Assembly: GCF_031880315.1 (NCBI RefSeq)
Contig: NZ_CP134771.1
Span: forward strand, 62,001 to 126,000
Source of the DNA: Pseudomonas baltica
Lineage (GTDB): Bacteria > Pseudomonadota > Gammaproteobacteria > Pseudomonadales > Pseudomonadaceae
Direction of reading: 5' to 3'
DNA: 64,000 nt
The notes under the pieces are model-generated. The model made no database searches and was not told where the DNA came from. It saw only the letters and a list, made by a program, of their open reading frames with translations. The position numbers and the translations under genes are program-made. This document shows, piece after piece, positions 1 through 8,115 of the stretch (its first letter is position 1; each line of letters opens with the position of its first letter).

Positions 1-1067
1 AGCATCGAACCCAGGCATTGATGAATGCCGCCCTTGGCCCCGAAGGCGAGGTGATCCCGGGCGTTGCGGCGTTCGATATCGAAGCGATCGGGCGCCTCAA
101 ACACCGCCTCGTCGCGGCTGCCGGAACAGTACCAGAGCACGACTTGATCGCCCGCCTTGATCAACTGCCCGTGCAGTTCGACATCGCTCAGTGCCTTGCG
201 GCCGAAGCACAGCACGGGGGTGGCCCAGCGCAGCATCTCCTCGATGGCATTGGGCAGCAGCGACGGGTCGGCGCGCAGCTTGCGCATCTGCTCGGGGTGC
301 TGGATCAGGGCCAGGGTGCCCTGCAGGATCAGCGTACGGGTGGTCTCGTTACCGGCGGTTGCCAGCAGCAGAAAGAAGCAACCCAGGTCGACGTCGCTGA
401 GCATTTCGCCGTCTTCGCGGGCGGCGGCGATGGTGCTGAAGATATCGTCTTGAGGATTGGCTCGGCGCTGGCGACCCAGCTCGCTGGCATAGGCGAACAT
501 CTGTTCGGCGGCGGTGCGCGGGTCCAGCAGCGCGGCTACTTGCGGGTCGCTGCTGCCCAGGGTGGCGTTGGCCCAGGTGAACAACTGGGCGCGCACCTCT
601 TCGGGCACGTCGAGGATGTGCGCGACCACTTCGATCGGCACGTAGGCGGCGACATCGACCCAGTCGCATGCACCCTTCTCTATCACCTCGTCGATGATCG
701 CAGCGGTCAGCACCTTGATCCGCTCGTTCAATTGCGCCACGGCCTTGGGCGTGAAAGCGCTCATGATGATGCGGCGCAAAAAGGCGTGCCGAGGCGGATC
801 GGTCAGCACCAGGTTGTGATCGATGTCGCGCTGCAGGGTGAATTCCGGAATCGGCAGCGGCAACAGATTGGTGCGTGAGCTGAACACCTCGGGGTTTTTC
901 TCGATGGCGACGATATCGGCATGCCGAGTGACGGCCCAGAAGCCGTCGTTGCCTGACCGAGGCACCCAGGTAACCGGCGCGTGAGCGCGCAGAAAAGCAA
1001 AATAGTCGTAGGGCACGCCGCCGACGAAGACGTCAGGGTCGGCCAGGTTTACAGCTCCGATCTTCAT
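1..1067 (-). CDS. Cytochrome P450, C-terminus cut by the window edge
   Basis: Bacterial class I cytochrome P450, a soluble monooxygenase that needs ferredoxin and reductase partners; none is visible in the window. 355 codons are visible, read leftward from ATG at 1067. The I-helix oxygen-activation motif AGNETT is at residues 238-243, the K-helix ExxR is E277-R280, and the haem-ligand Cys is residue 351 in FGAKGGIHQCLG. The Phe of that motif is nine residues before Cys rather than the usual seven. The start codon overlaps an AACAACAA motif (1067-1074) typical of Crc/Hfq targets. It is divergent from the amidohydrolase at 1362 and shares the dyad at 1272-1290. It probably carries out the first hydroxylation of the substrate; the substrate is unknown. 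The last roughly 40-50 residues lie outside the window. Confidence 0.9.
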   Translation of the reverse strand, partial: MKIGAVNLADPDVFVGGVPYDYFAFLRAHAPVTWVPRSGNDGFWAVTRHADIVAIEKNPEVFSSRTNLLPLPIPEFTLQRDIDHNLVLTDPPRHAFLRRIIMSAFTPKAVAQLNERIKVLTAAIIDEVIEKGACDWVDVAAYVPIEVVAHILDVPEEVRAQLFTWANATLGSSDPQVAALLDPRTAAEQMFAYASELGRQRRANPQDDIFSTIAAAREDGEMLSDVDLGCFFLLLATAGNETTRTLILQGTLALIQHPEQMRKLRADPSLLPNAIEEMLRWATPVLCFGRKALSDVELHGQLIKAGDQVVLWYCSGSRDEAVFEAPDRFDIERRNARDHLAFGAKGGIHQCLGSM

Positions 1068-1074
1068 TGTTGTT
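1067..1074 (-). promoter_or_regulatory. AACAACAA leader motif (Crc/Hfq-type) at P450 start
   Basis: On the minus strand AACAACAA runs directly into the ATG. It fits the AAnAAnAA catabolite-activity motif bound by Hfq/Crc in Pseudomonas. Related copies lie at 8086-8093, 10344-10351, 11185-11192, 12693-12700, 22913-22920, 26098-26105 and 44197-44204. Confidence 0.5.
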
Positions 1075-1271
1075 GTCCTGCATCAGAGTGATGGGGCACA
1101 CAATGAGGAGCCTGCCGCTGCAAACGCGCAATGAGACAGAAACCGCATTGTGTCTCATAGAGTCTAACCAGAGTTTTATGAGACGCAAATAGAAATTTGT
1201 ATCTCTTTAGTTTTGCCGGGGTTGATCGGTCAGGCCGCTTGACAGCGCCGGACCACGAGGGGTAAGTTTAT

Positions 1272-1290
1272 AACTGACTATATGACAGTT
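1272..1290. promoter_or_regulatory. 19-bp dyad, site A
   Basis: AACTGAC-TATAT-GACAGTT, an inverted repeat with one mismatch from the cluster consensus AACTGAC-N5-GTCAGTT. It lies between the divergent P450 and amidohydrolase genes, in a 294-bp space that otherwise holds no gene. It is the likely operator of a TetR-type repressor. Confidence 0.7.
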
Positions 1291-1361
1291 TTTTCGCATT
1301 TCGCTCGCTGTCGCCGTCAGCGCGACTGCTTCGCCCAACAAAAACAATGAGGGTAGTCCGA

Positions 1362-2657
1362 ATGGAAATGAATGATCTGATCCTGGTCAGTGTCGACGAT
1401 CACGTGATCGAACCGCCGACCCTGTTCGACCGTCACCTGCCGGCCAAATACCGTGACCAGGCCCCCAGGATGCACACCACCAAGAACGGCACCGAAGGCC
1501 AGGACTCTTGGATCTACGACGGCAAGGTCCTGCCCAACATCGCCTTGAACGCCGTGGTGGGTCGCCCGCCGGAGGAATACGGTGTCGAGCCCGCAGCCTA
1601 CAGCCAGATCCGCAAGGGCGCCTGGGACATCGCCTCGCGCATCGACGACATGAACGTCAACGGCGTGCTGGGCTCCATCTGCTTCCCGACCTTCCCGCAG
1701 TTCGCCGGCGTGCTGTTCATCGGCTCCAAAGACCCGGCCGCCGCCAAGGCGATCGTCAGCGCCTACAATGACTGGCACATCCATGAATGGGCCGGTTACG
1801 CGCCCGGGCGCATGATCCCCTTGGCGATCATGCCGCTTTGGGACATCGACGCCTGCGTTGCCGAAGCCAAGCGAGTCGCCGCCCTGGGCGTGCGCACCAT
1901 CACCTTCCCTGACGTGCCGGCCGCCAAAGGCCTGCCGAGCATTCATAGCGGCTACTGGGACCCACTGTGGGCGGTGTGCGAGGAACATCGCATCGTCGTC
2001 AGCATCCATATCGGCTCCGGGATGAGCGCCCCCCATGTGTCGTCCGAGTCGCCGATCGACTCGTGGATCGTGACCATGCCGATGTCGATCGCCAACGCCA
2101 CGTCCGACTGGCTGTTTTCGCCCATCTTCAAGAAATTCCCCCTTCTGAAGGTGGCCCTGTCCGAGGGCGGCATCGGCTGGATTCCGTACTTCCTCGAGCG
2201 CGCGGACTTCACCTACAAGCACCACAGCGCCTGGACCAACTCCAACTTCGGCGAGCTGCTGCCCTCGGAGCTGTTCTTCAAGAACTTCATTACCTGTTTC
2301 ATCGATGACGCCTTTGGCCTGGCCAACACGCGCTTTCTCAACGACAACATGATCACCTGGGAATGCGACTACCCGCACTCCGACACCGTGTGGCCGAACT
2401 GCCCTGAGGCCCTGTGGAAGACCATCCAGCACCTGCCGGAAAACGACATCCACAAGATCACCCACCTCAATGCCATGCGTGAGTTCTCCTACGATCCGTT
2501 CGCCATTCTGGGCCGCGAGAACTGCACCGTCGGTGCGCTGCGCGCTCAGGCGCTGCATGTCGATACCGCGCCGCGTGCGGGCCTGGGTGGCGCCAACCCG
2601 GCGCGCGCCGATGGCAAGCCGGTCACCTCCGGCGACGTCATGAAGATGTTTGCCTGA
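1362..2657 (+). CDS. Amidohydrolase 2-family metal-dependent hydrolase/decarboxylase
   Basis: 431-residue member of the amidohydrolase-related family (ACMSD / gamma-resorcylate decarboxylase / LigW type), a TIM-barrel metalloenzyme acting on C-C or C-N bonds of ring-derived acids. The N-terminal metal motif is DDHVIEPP, a His pair sits in SIHIG, and the late metal Asp is in ECDYPHSD. The ATG at 1362 is chosen because GAGGG lies 8 nt upstream; an in-frame ATG at 1347 lacks a ribosome-binding site. It is the first gene of a rightward unit reading on into the aldolase-like gene at 2712. A paralog with the same architecture is at 44873. Whether it decarboxylates or hydrolyses cannot be told from sequence. 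Confidence 0.85.
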   Translation: MEMNDLILVSVDDHVIEPPTLFDRHLPAKYRDQAPRMHTTKNGTEGQDSWIYDGKVLPNIALNAVVGRPPEEYGVEPAAYSQIRKGAWDIASRIDDMNVNGVLGSICFPTFPQFAGVLFIGSKDPAAAKAIVSAYNDWHIHEWAGYAPGRMIPLAIMPLWDIDACVAEAKRVAALGVRTITFPDVPAAKGLPSIHSGYWDPLWAVCEEHRIVVSIHIGSGMSAPHVSSESPIDSWIVTMPMSIANATSDWLFSPIFKKFPLLKVALSEGGIGWIPYFLERADFTYKHHSAWTNSNFGELLPSELFFKNFITCFIDDAFGLANTRFLNDNMITWECDYPHSDTVWPNCPEALWKTIQHLPENDIHKITHLNAMREFSYDPFAILGRENCTVGALRAQALHVDTAPRAGLGGANPARADGKPVTSGDVMKMFA

Positions 2658-2667
2658 TCAGTGGTCT

Positions 2668-2693
2668 CGGGCCTGCCTTCACGGGCAGGCCCG
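2668..2693. other. Intercistronic hairpin
   Basis: Perfect 10-bp arms CGGGCCTGCC (2668-2677) and GGCAGGCCCG (2684-2693) with a 6-nt loop and no T-run. It lies between the amidohydrolase and the aldolase-like gene and may set relative expression or mRNA stability rather than terminate. Confidence 0.5.
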
Positions 2694-2711
2694 GTCAGCG
2701 AAGGAAGCGTC

Positions 2712-3899
2712 ATGAGCACTGAAATATTCGAACGTCGAGCGATCATCGCCGGGGTCGGCCAGTCCGCGACCGGGCGCCGCCTGGGGCGCACGGGCCTGGA
2801 CCTGACGCTGGAGGCCATCACCCGGGCGCTGGCCGATGCCGGCCTTGAGCGCAGCGACATCGACGGCATCGCCGGCTGGCCGGGTTACAAGCCCGAGCCT
2901 GCCGGCTATTCCCCGGTCTCGATCACCGACATCAAGGAAGCCCTGCGCCTGGAGCTCAATTGGTACACCGCCGGCGCCGAGGCGTCGCAGATGAGCGCAC
3001 TGATCAATGCCTGCATGGCCGTGGCCACCGGGCAGGCGCGCCATGTGCTGTGCTTTCGCACCGTGACCGAGTCGTCGGCCGCAAGCCAGGGCACGCGCTC
3101 AAGCCTGGTAGGTGCGGGCGCCGATCGGGTAGCGGGATTCGGTATCTGGCAGTCACCTTTCGGCGCGTTTTCAGCGACCAACTGGGTGGGCCTGGCGGCG
3201 TCGCGCTACTTTCATGAATTCGGCGCGACCCGCGAGCAACTGGCGCAGATCGCCCTGACCGCTCGGCATAACGCCACGCTCAACCCCACGGCCATTTACC
3301 GCGAGCCGTTGAGCCTGCAGCAGTACCTGGAGGCGCGAATGATCTCGACGCCCCTGTGCCTGTACGACTGCGACGTGCCGGTGGATGGCGCGGTGGCGAT
3401 CATCGTCTCGCACCGTGACTGCGCCCGCGATCTCAACGCTGCCGCCATCGGCATCGAAGCCATCTGCGGCCCGCTGTATGGCCGCGACACCTGGGATCAG
3501 CAAACCGACCTCACCCGCTTCGCTGCCGAAGACGCCGGCAAGCGCCTGTGGAGTCGCACCTACCTCAAGCCGGCCGACGTCGACATGGCGCAGCTGTACG
3601 ACGGCTTCAGTTTCCTCAGCCTGTTGTGGCTCGAAGGCCTGGGCTTCTGCAAGCGCGGTGAAGGCGCGGCATTCATCGAGGGCGGCCAGCGGATTGCCCT
3701 GGACGGCGAGTTGCCGCTGGCCACCGGCGGCGGCCAGTTGTCGGCCGGGCGCCTGCATGGCCTTGGCCATGTGCACGAAGCAGTGATCCAGTTGCGCGGC
3801 CTGGGCGGCGACCGGCAGGTACCCGGGACGCCGAGAGTGTCTGCGGTGACCATGGGCGGCGGGCCGATCGCCTCCGCGGCGCTGTTGACGCGATTGTAA
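2712..3899 (+). CDS. Ltp2-like thiolase-fold aldolase (thiolase cysteine absent)
   Basis: 395-residue SCPx/thiolase-fold protein of the lipid-transfer-protein group. The hallmark thiolase residues are missing. The nucleophile region reads YTAGAEAS where an intact thiolase has NACASGSS; the HDCF motif is YDGF (Y296-F299); and the GHPLG segment reads GRLHGLG. This is the pattern of Ltp2-type aldolases, which cleave a CoA-activated 3-hydroxy side chain by retro-aldol reaction together with a DUF35 partner. A DUF35 protein is encoded at 27171. Start ATG 2712 has GGAAG upstream. It probably releases a side-chain acyl-CoA plus a ketone or aldehyde; the aldehyde dehydrogenases nearby would fit an aldehyde product. 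Substrate unknown. The true thiolase of the cluster is at 47020. Confidence 0.8.
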   Translation: MSTEIFERRAIIAGVGQSATGRRLGRTGLDLTLEAITRALADAGLERSDIDGIAGWPGYKPEPAGYSPVSITDIKEALRLELNWYTAGAEASQMSALINACMAVATGQARHVLCFRTVTESSAASQGTRSSLVGAGADRVAGFGIWQSPFGAFSATNWVGLAASRYFHEFGATREQLAQIALTARHNATLNPTAIYREPLSLQQYLEARMISTPLCLYDCDVPVDGAVAIIVSHRDCARDLNAAAIGIEAICGPLYGRDTWDQQTDLTRFAAEDAGKRLWSRTYLKPADVDMAQLYDGFSFLSLLWLEGLGFCKRGEGAAFIEGGQRIALDGELPLATGGGQLSAGRLHGLGHVHEAVIQLRGLGGDRQVPGTPRVSAVTMGGGPIASAALLTRL

Positions 3900-3913
3900 C
3901 GGCGCAGACAAAT

Positions 3914-3932
3914 AACTGACATATAGCCAGTA
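3914..3932. promoter_or_regulatory. 19-bp dyad, site B
   Basis: AACTGAC-ATATA-GCCAGTA, 50 nt before the acyl-CoA ligase start at 3982. Two mismatches from the consensus, both in the right arm. Its presence implies a separate promoter for the 3982-9447 operon. Confidence 0.6.
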
Positions 3933-3981
3933 AATTCATCAAGACTGACTCCAGATAAGTCCAATAACACCGGGGATTTTC

Positions 3982-5643
3982 ATGAACGCCATTACTCATT
4001 CAGAGCCAGAGCACTTGCAGGCGGCCGGCTGGAGCGCCGGCGACCAGGACACCATCAACGCCGTGTTGCGCCGTGCGGTCAGTGCCTACGGCGACCGCAT
4101 CTTCCTGGACTTTCTCGGCGAACAGTACAGCTTCCGGGACATCGACCGGCATGCCTGCCAGGTCGCCAACGGCTTGCGGGCCCTGGGCGTCAGCAAGGGC
4201 CAGACGGTGGTGACCATCCTCGACAACTGCGCCGAAGCGATCATCGTATTGTTTGCGATCACCAAGCTGGGCGCGGTGAGCGTGCCGGTCAACACCGCCT
4301 ACAAAGGCGAATTTCTGCGCCACCAGGTGGCTGATTCCGGCGCTGCGGTGGTCATCGCCCAGAGCGACTACGCCGAGCGGGTCGCCGCCATCGCCAGCGG
4401 TATTCCCGCAGTCAGCACCGTGGTCTACCGCGGCGCAACGCCGGACCTGGCCGCCGCTGCCGAGCGCCAATGGCAGGTCATCGAGTGGCCCGCGCTGTAC
4501 AGCGACGATACCTCGGACCCGGCGGTCGACATCGCCCCCAGCGACCTGGCCATGCTCATCTACACCGGCGGCACCACCGGCCCGTCCAAGGGCTGCATGG
4601 TCAACCACAACTACACCTGCAACCTGGGCCGGCAGATGCTCGAAGTCTCCGGGCGCGATCACACCAGCGTGACCTGGACGCCGCTGCCGATGTTCCACTT
4701 CAACGCGGTGGGCGCGACCTTGATGTCCAACCTCATGGTGGGCGCAAAAGTGGCGCTGTACACGCGTTTTTCGGTGTCCAACTTCTGGCCGGAAATCGAA
4801 CGCACCGGCGCCAACGAAGTCATGCTGCTGGCCTCGATGTTCCCGTTGCTGGTGCAAGCGGCCGACAACGACGCGATGCAGCGTTGCCACGGGCAGATCG
4901 TCAATGTCATCGGCGCGCCGTTCCCGCCAGACATCCAGGCACAGTGGAAGGCGCGCTTCGGCGTCAAGCGCACCATCATCAGCGGCTTTGGTTTGACCGA
5001 GTGCGCGATGGTCACCGTGCAGCCACTGGATGTGCCCGCAGCTCCCGGCAGCTCCGGCATGCGCCACGCGGATTTCGACGTGCGTATCGTCGACGAGCAT
5101 GACGTCGAAGTGCCCGTGGGCAGCCCAGGCGAAATCATCGTGCGGCCGAGCAAGCCCAACGTCATGTTCGACGGCTACTGGCAGCGCCCCGCTGACACCC
5201 TCAAGCTGTTGCGCAACCAGTGGTTTCACACCGGCGACATCGGCCGCTTCGACGAGCAGGGGTACTTCTATTTCGTCGATCGCAAAAAGGATTACCTGCG
5301 CCGCCGCGGCGAGAACATCTCCAGCTTCGAGGTCGAAGCCGCCTTTCGTCAACGCCCGGAAATCGAAGACATCGCCGCCCACGCGGTGCGCTCCGACCTG
5401 GGCGAGGACGAGCTCAAGGTGACCATCGTGTTGCGCGCCGGCCACTCGTTGGAGGCAGAGCCGTTGTTTCTCTGGTCGGTGGATCATCTGCCCTACTTCG
5501 CGGTGCCGCGCTACATCGAGTTTCGCCGCGAAGTGCCGCGCAGCCCCGTGGGGCGGATTCTCAAGTACCAGTTGCGCGACGAAGGCGTGACGGCGGCCAC
5601 ATGGGACCAGGAACAGGCCGGGATCAAGATCAGCAAACGCTGA
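3982..5643 (+). CDS. Acyl-CoA synthetase (AMP-forming)
   Basis: 553-residue class I adenylate-forming ligase that activates a carboxylic acid to its CoA thioester through an acyl-AMP. The P-loop-like motif YTGGTTGPSKG begins at residue 194, followed by GLTEC (A5), TGDIGRFDEQG (A7) and the hinge DRKKDYLRRRGENIS. The C-terminal catalytic lysine is in PRSPVGRILKYQLR. It is most like the crotonobetaine/carnitine-CoA ligase (CaiC) group, which here probably reflects fold only. It heads an operon with aldehyde dehydrogenase, hydrolase and MFS genes. A close paralog is at 17440-19071, and both presumably activate cluster-specific acids. Confidence 0.9.
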   Translation: MNAITHSEPEHLQAAGWSAGDQDTINAVLRRAVSAYGDRIFLDFLGEQYSFRDIDRHACQVANGLRALGVSKGQTVVTILDNCAEAIIVLFAITKLGAVSVPVNTAYKGEFLRHQVADSGAAVVIAQSDYAERVAAIASGIPAVSTVVYRGATPDLAAAAERQWQVIEWPALYSDDTSDPAVDIAPSDLAMLIYTGGTTGPSKGCMVNHNYTCNLGRQMLEVSGRDHTSVTWTPLPMFHFNAVGATLMSNLMVGAKVALYTRFSVSNFWPEIERTGANEVMLLASMFPLLVQAADNDAMQRCHGQIVNVIGAPFPPDIQAQWKARFGVKRTIISGFGLTECAMVTVQPLDVPAAPGSSGMRHADFDVRIVDEHDVEVPVGSPGEIIVRPSKPNVMFDGYWQRPADTLKLLRNQWFHTGDIGRFDEQGYFYFVDRKKDYLRRRGENISSFEVEAAFRQRPEIEDIAAHAVRSDLGEDELKVTIVLRAGHSLEAEPLFLWSVDHLPYFAVPRYIEFRREVPRSPVGRILKYQLRDEGVTAATWDQEQAGIKISKR

Positions 5644-5683
5644 AGTCCCCTACTCCCCTGCCGACTACCCCGAGGAATACATC

Positions 5684-7174
5684 ATGCCCAGTCATGCTGC
5701 ACAGATGCCCCTGCCCGCCGTTCGCCTCCCCGCCGTACATCTGCGGGTCGGCGCCGAGGCACTGACCACCGGCAGCGGTGGCAGTTTCGATCACATCAAT
5801 CCGGCCACCGGGCGCGTACAGGCGCAGATTCCGCTGGCCGGCCCCGACGAGGTCAACGCCGCCATTGATGCCGCCGCGCTGGCGTTCACTCAATGGCGCG
5901 CCTGCAAACCAGCGGCTCGGCGCGACGCGTTGCTGCGCCTGGCCGATCTGGTGCAGGCTCACGGCGACGAATTTGCGCGCATCGCGGTGCTCGAAAACGG
6001 CTCGCCGGTGCGCATCGGCAGCACCCTGGTGGCCCATGCGCGCGAGTGGCTCAAGTATTACGCCGGCTGGGCGGACAAGCTCGAAGGCTCGGTCACCGGC
6101 TCGTTCATTCAGGGCGGCGACTTCACCTATACCCAGCCCGAACCCTATGGGGTCATCGGGGTGATCATCACCTGGAACGTGCCGCTGATTTCCCTCGCCA
6201 TGAAGATCGCTCCGGCGCTGGCGGCGGGCAATACCGTGGTGGTCAAGCCCTCGGAGCTCACGCCCTTCACCTCGGAGTTGTTTGCCCAGCTGGCCATCGA
6301 GGCAGGCATACCACCGGGTGTCATCAATATGGTCCCGGGCACCGCCCAGGCGGGCAACGCGCTGGTGGTGCACCGCAAGGTCCAGAAGATGTCATTCACC
6401 GGCGGCCCGGCCACGGCGCGCAAGATCATGGCCGCGTGCGCCGAGCACCTCAAGCCCTCGGTGATGGAGCTGGGCGGCAAGTCGGCGAACATCATCTTCA
6501 AGGGCGCCAACCTCGATCTGGCGGTCGCCAACGCCGTGTACATGGGCCTCGGCGCGCTGGCGGGGCAAGCCTGCATCCTCGGCTCGCGCCTGCTGGTGCA
6601 GGACGACATTTACGACGAGGTCCTGCAGCGCTTGCTGGTGGCGACCCAGGCCATGCCCCGCGGCATGCCCGACGACCCGCAGGTGCTGTTCGGCCCTGTG
6701 ATCAACGCCGCCGCCTGCGAACGCATCCTCGGCATCATCGACAGCGCCCAGAGCAAAGGTGCCGGGCGGCTGGTGGCGGGCGGCAAGCGCATGGGCGGTA
6801 CGCTGGCCGAGGGTTACTTCATCGAGCCGACCATTTTCGCCGACGTCGACCCGCTGTCCGATCTGGCGCAGCAAGAGGTGTTCGGCCCGGTGCTGTCGGT
6901 GATTCGCTTCAGTGACGAAGCCCAGGCCGTGGACATCGCCAACAACACCGTCTATGGCCTGGCCGCTTACCTGTACAGCCAGGACGTGACCCAGGTGCAC
7001 CGGGTCGCCGATCAGCTGCGTGCAGGCTCCGTGTACGTCAATGGCGCGGCGCGTCTGCCACCCCATGCGCCCTTTGGCGGGCTGGGCGAAAGCGGTTTCG
7101 GCCGCGAAGGTGGCAAGCCCGGCCTGGATGAATTCATCCGGCCCAAGACCGTTTGCGTGGCGCCCCTGGGCTGA
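5684..7174 (+). CDS. NAD(P)-dependent aldehyde dehydrogenase
   Basis: 496-residue aldehyde dehydrogenase superfamily enzyme oxidising an aldehyde to the acid. The general base Glu262 is in VMELGGKS and the nucleophile Cys297 is in GQACILGS. The cofactor region reads ITWNVPL, then KPSE and FTGG. Start ATG 5684 follows GAGGA. It lies 40 nt after the acyl-CoA ligase, so acid made here could be activated by its neighbour. It is strikingly similar to the enzyme at 11219-12694, including identical stretches around both catalytic residues and the C-terminal FGREGGKPGLDEFIRPKT, so the two arose by duplication. Confidence 0.92.
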   Translation: MPSHAAQMPLPAVRLPAVHLRVGAEALTTGSGGSFDHINPATGRVQAQIPLAGPDEVNAAIDAAALAFTQWRACKPAARRDALLRLADLVQAHGDEFARIAVLENGSPVRIGSTLVAHAREWLKYYAGWADKLEGSVTGSFIQGGDFTYTQPEPYGVIGVIITWNVPLISLAMKIAPALAAGNTVVVKPSELTPFTSELFAQLAIEAGIPPGVINMVPGTAQAGNALVVHRKVQKMSFTGGPATARKIMAACAEHLKPSVMELGGKSANIIFKGANLDLAVANAVYMGLGALAGQACILGSRLLVQDDIYDEVLQRLLVATQAMPRGMPDDPQVLFGPVINAAACERILGIIDSAQSKGAGRLVAGGKRMGGTLAEGYFIEPTIFADVDPLSDLAQQEVFGPVLSVIRFSDEAQAVDIANNTVYGLAAYLYSQDVTQVHRVADQLRAGSVYVNGAARLPPHAPFGGLGESGFGREGGKPGLDEFIRPKTVCVAPLG

Positions 7175-7190
7175 AGCGCGAACAGCTCCC

Positions 7191-7212
7191 ACCTGCCCGG
7201 CCACGGGCAGGT
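7191..7212. other. Intercistronic hairpin
   Basis: ACCTGCCC (7191-7198) pairs with GGGCAGGT (7205-7212) between the aldehyde dehydrogenase and hydrolase genes. No T-run follows, so it is not a classical terminator. Confidence 0.45.
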
Positions 7213-7232
7213 CATCCCTCAGAGTTTTGCTC

Positions 7233-8102
7233 ATGACTCCACGGCATTTGCAGCACAGCGCCCGCCCCGTCGTCACCTTTACCGGCGCAGAAGATAACGT
7301 GCTGGTCGCCGACCTCGACGGACCTCTTGACGGTCAACCCGTGGTGCTGCTGCACGGCGGCGGCCAGACGCGCCATTCCTGGGCCCGCGCCTTTGATGAA
7401 TTGGTCGCACGCGGTTATCGAGTGCTGTCGCTCGATTGCCGTGGCCACGGTGATTCGCAGTGGTCGCCCTGCGGCGATTACTCCCTCGACGCTCTGGTGG
7501 CGGACCTGCGCCGGGTGCTGGCGAGTCTGTCGCGCCCGGCGGTGCTGGTGGGCGCCTCATTGGGTGGCGTCACCGCGTTGATCGCCCAGGGCGAAGATCC
7601 GCAGCTGGCCCGCGCGCTGATTCTGGTCGACGTCGCACCGCAGCTGGAATTCGACGGCGTCGATCACATCGTCAACTTCATGACCGCCCACACCGCGGGC
7701 TTCGCCTCCTTGGAAGACGTCGCCGCAGCGGTTGCTGCCTATAACCCCACGCGTCCGCGCCCGACCGATCACCAGGGCCTGCGCAAGAATGTACGGCTGG
7801 CCGAGGATGGGCGGTTCTACTGGCACTGGGACCCACGCCTGATGGAGGGCGACCATCGCGGCCGCACCCGCGACATCTCCCGGCGCATGCTCGCTGCCGC
7901 CGCCCACGTGAAGGTGCCGACCCTGCTGGTGCGCGGCAAGCAAAGCGATGTGGTCAGCCTGGAGGGCGCCGAACACCTGCGCCGGCACCTGCCGCACCTG
8001 CAACTGGTGGACATCGAAGGCGCCGGGCACATGGTGGCCGGCGACAAGAACGACGCCTTCAACGGCGCAATCATCACCTTCCTGCAACAACAATCACAAT
8101 AA
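7233..8102 (+). CDS. Alpha/beta-fold hydrolase
   Basis: 289-residue alpha/beta hydrolase. The oxyanion segment is LLHGGGQTRHSW, the nucleophile Ser109 sits in VGASLGG, and the late catalytic His is in GAGHMVAGD near residue 266. The overall pattern resembles meta-cleavage product hydrolases, epoxide hydrolases and esterases of the MhpC/DhaA type. ATG 7233 is taken as the start because the homologous domain begins just after it, although the ribosome-binding site is weak. Operon position between an aldehyde dehydrogenase and a transporter suggests hydrolysis of an ester, lactone or C-C bond in the same pathway. Confidence 0.82.
   Translation: MTPRHLQHSARPVVTFTGAEDNVLVADLDGPLDGQPVVLLHGGGQTRHSWARAFDELVARGYRVLSLDCRGHGDSQWSPCGDYSLDALVADLRRVLASLSRPAVLVGASLGGVTALIAQGEDPQLARALILVDVAPQLEFDGVDHIVNFMTAHTAGFASLEDVAAAVAAYNPTRPRPTDHQGLRKNVRLAEDGRFYWHWDPRLMEGDHRGRTRDISRRMLAAAAHVKVPTLLVRGKQSDVVSLEGAEHLRRHLPHLQLVDIEGAGHMVAGDKNDAFNGAIITFLQQQSQ
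8086..8093 (+). promoter_or_regulatory. AACAACAA leader motif before MFS gene
   Basis: AACAACAA 22 nt upstream of the MFS start, inside the 3' end of the hydrolase gene. Same Crc/Hfq-type motif as at the P450 start. Confidence 0.4.
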
Positions 8103-8115
8103 GAGGATGCCCCTG

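Noticed and set aside
18..878. 286-codon plus-strand open frame
   Set aside because: Antisense to the P450, whose I-helix, ExxR and haem motifs are all clear on the minus strand.
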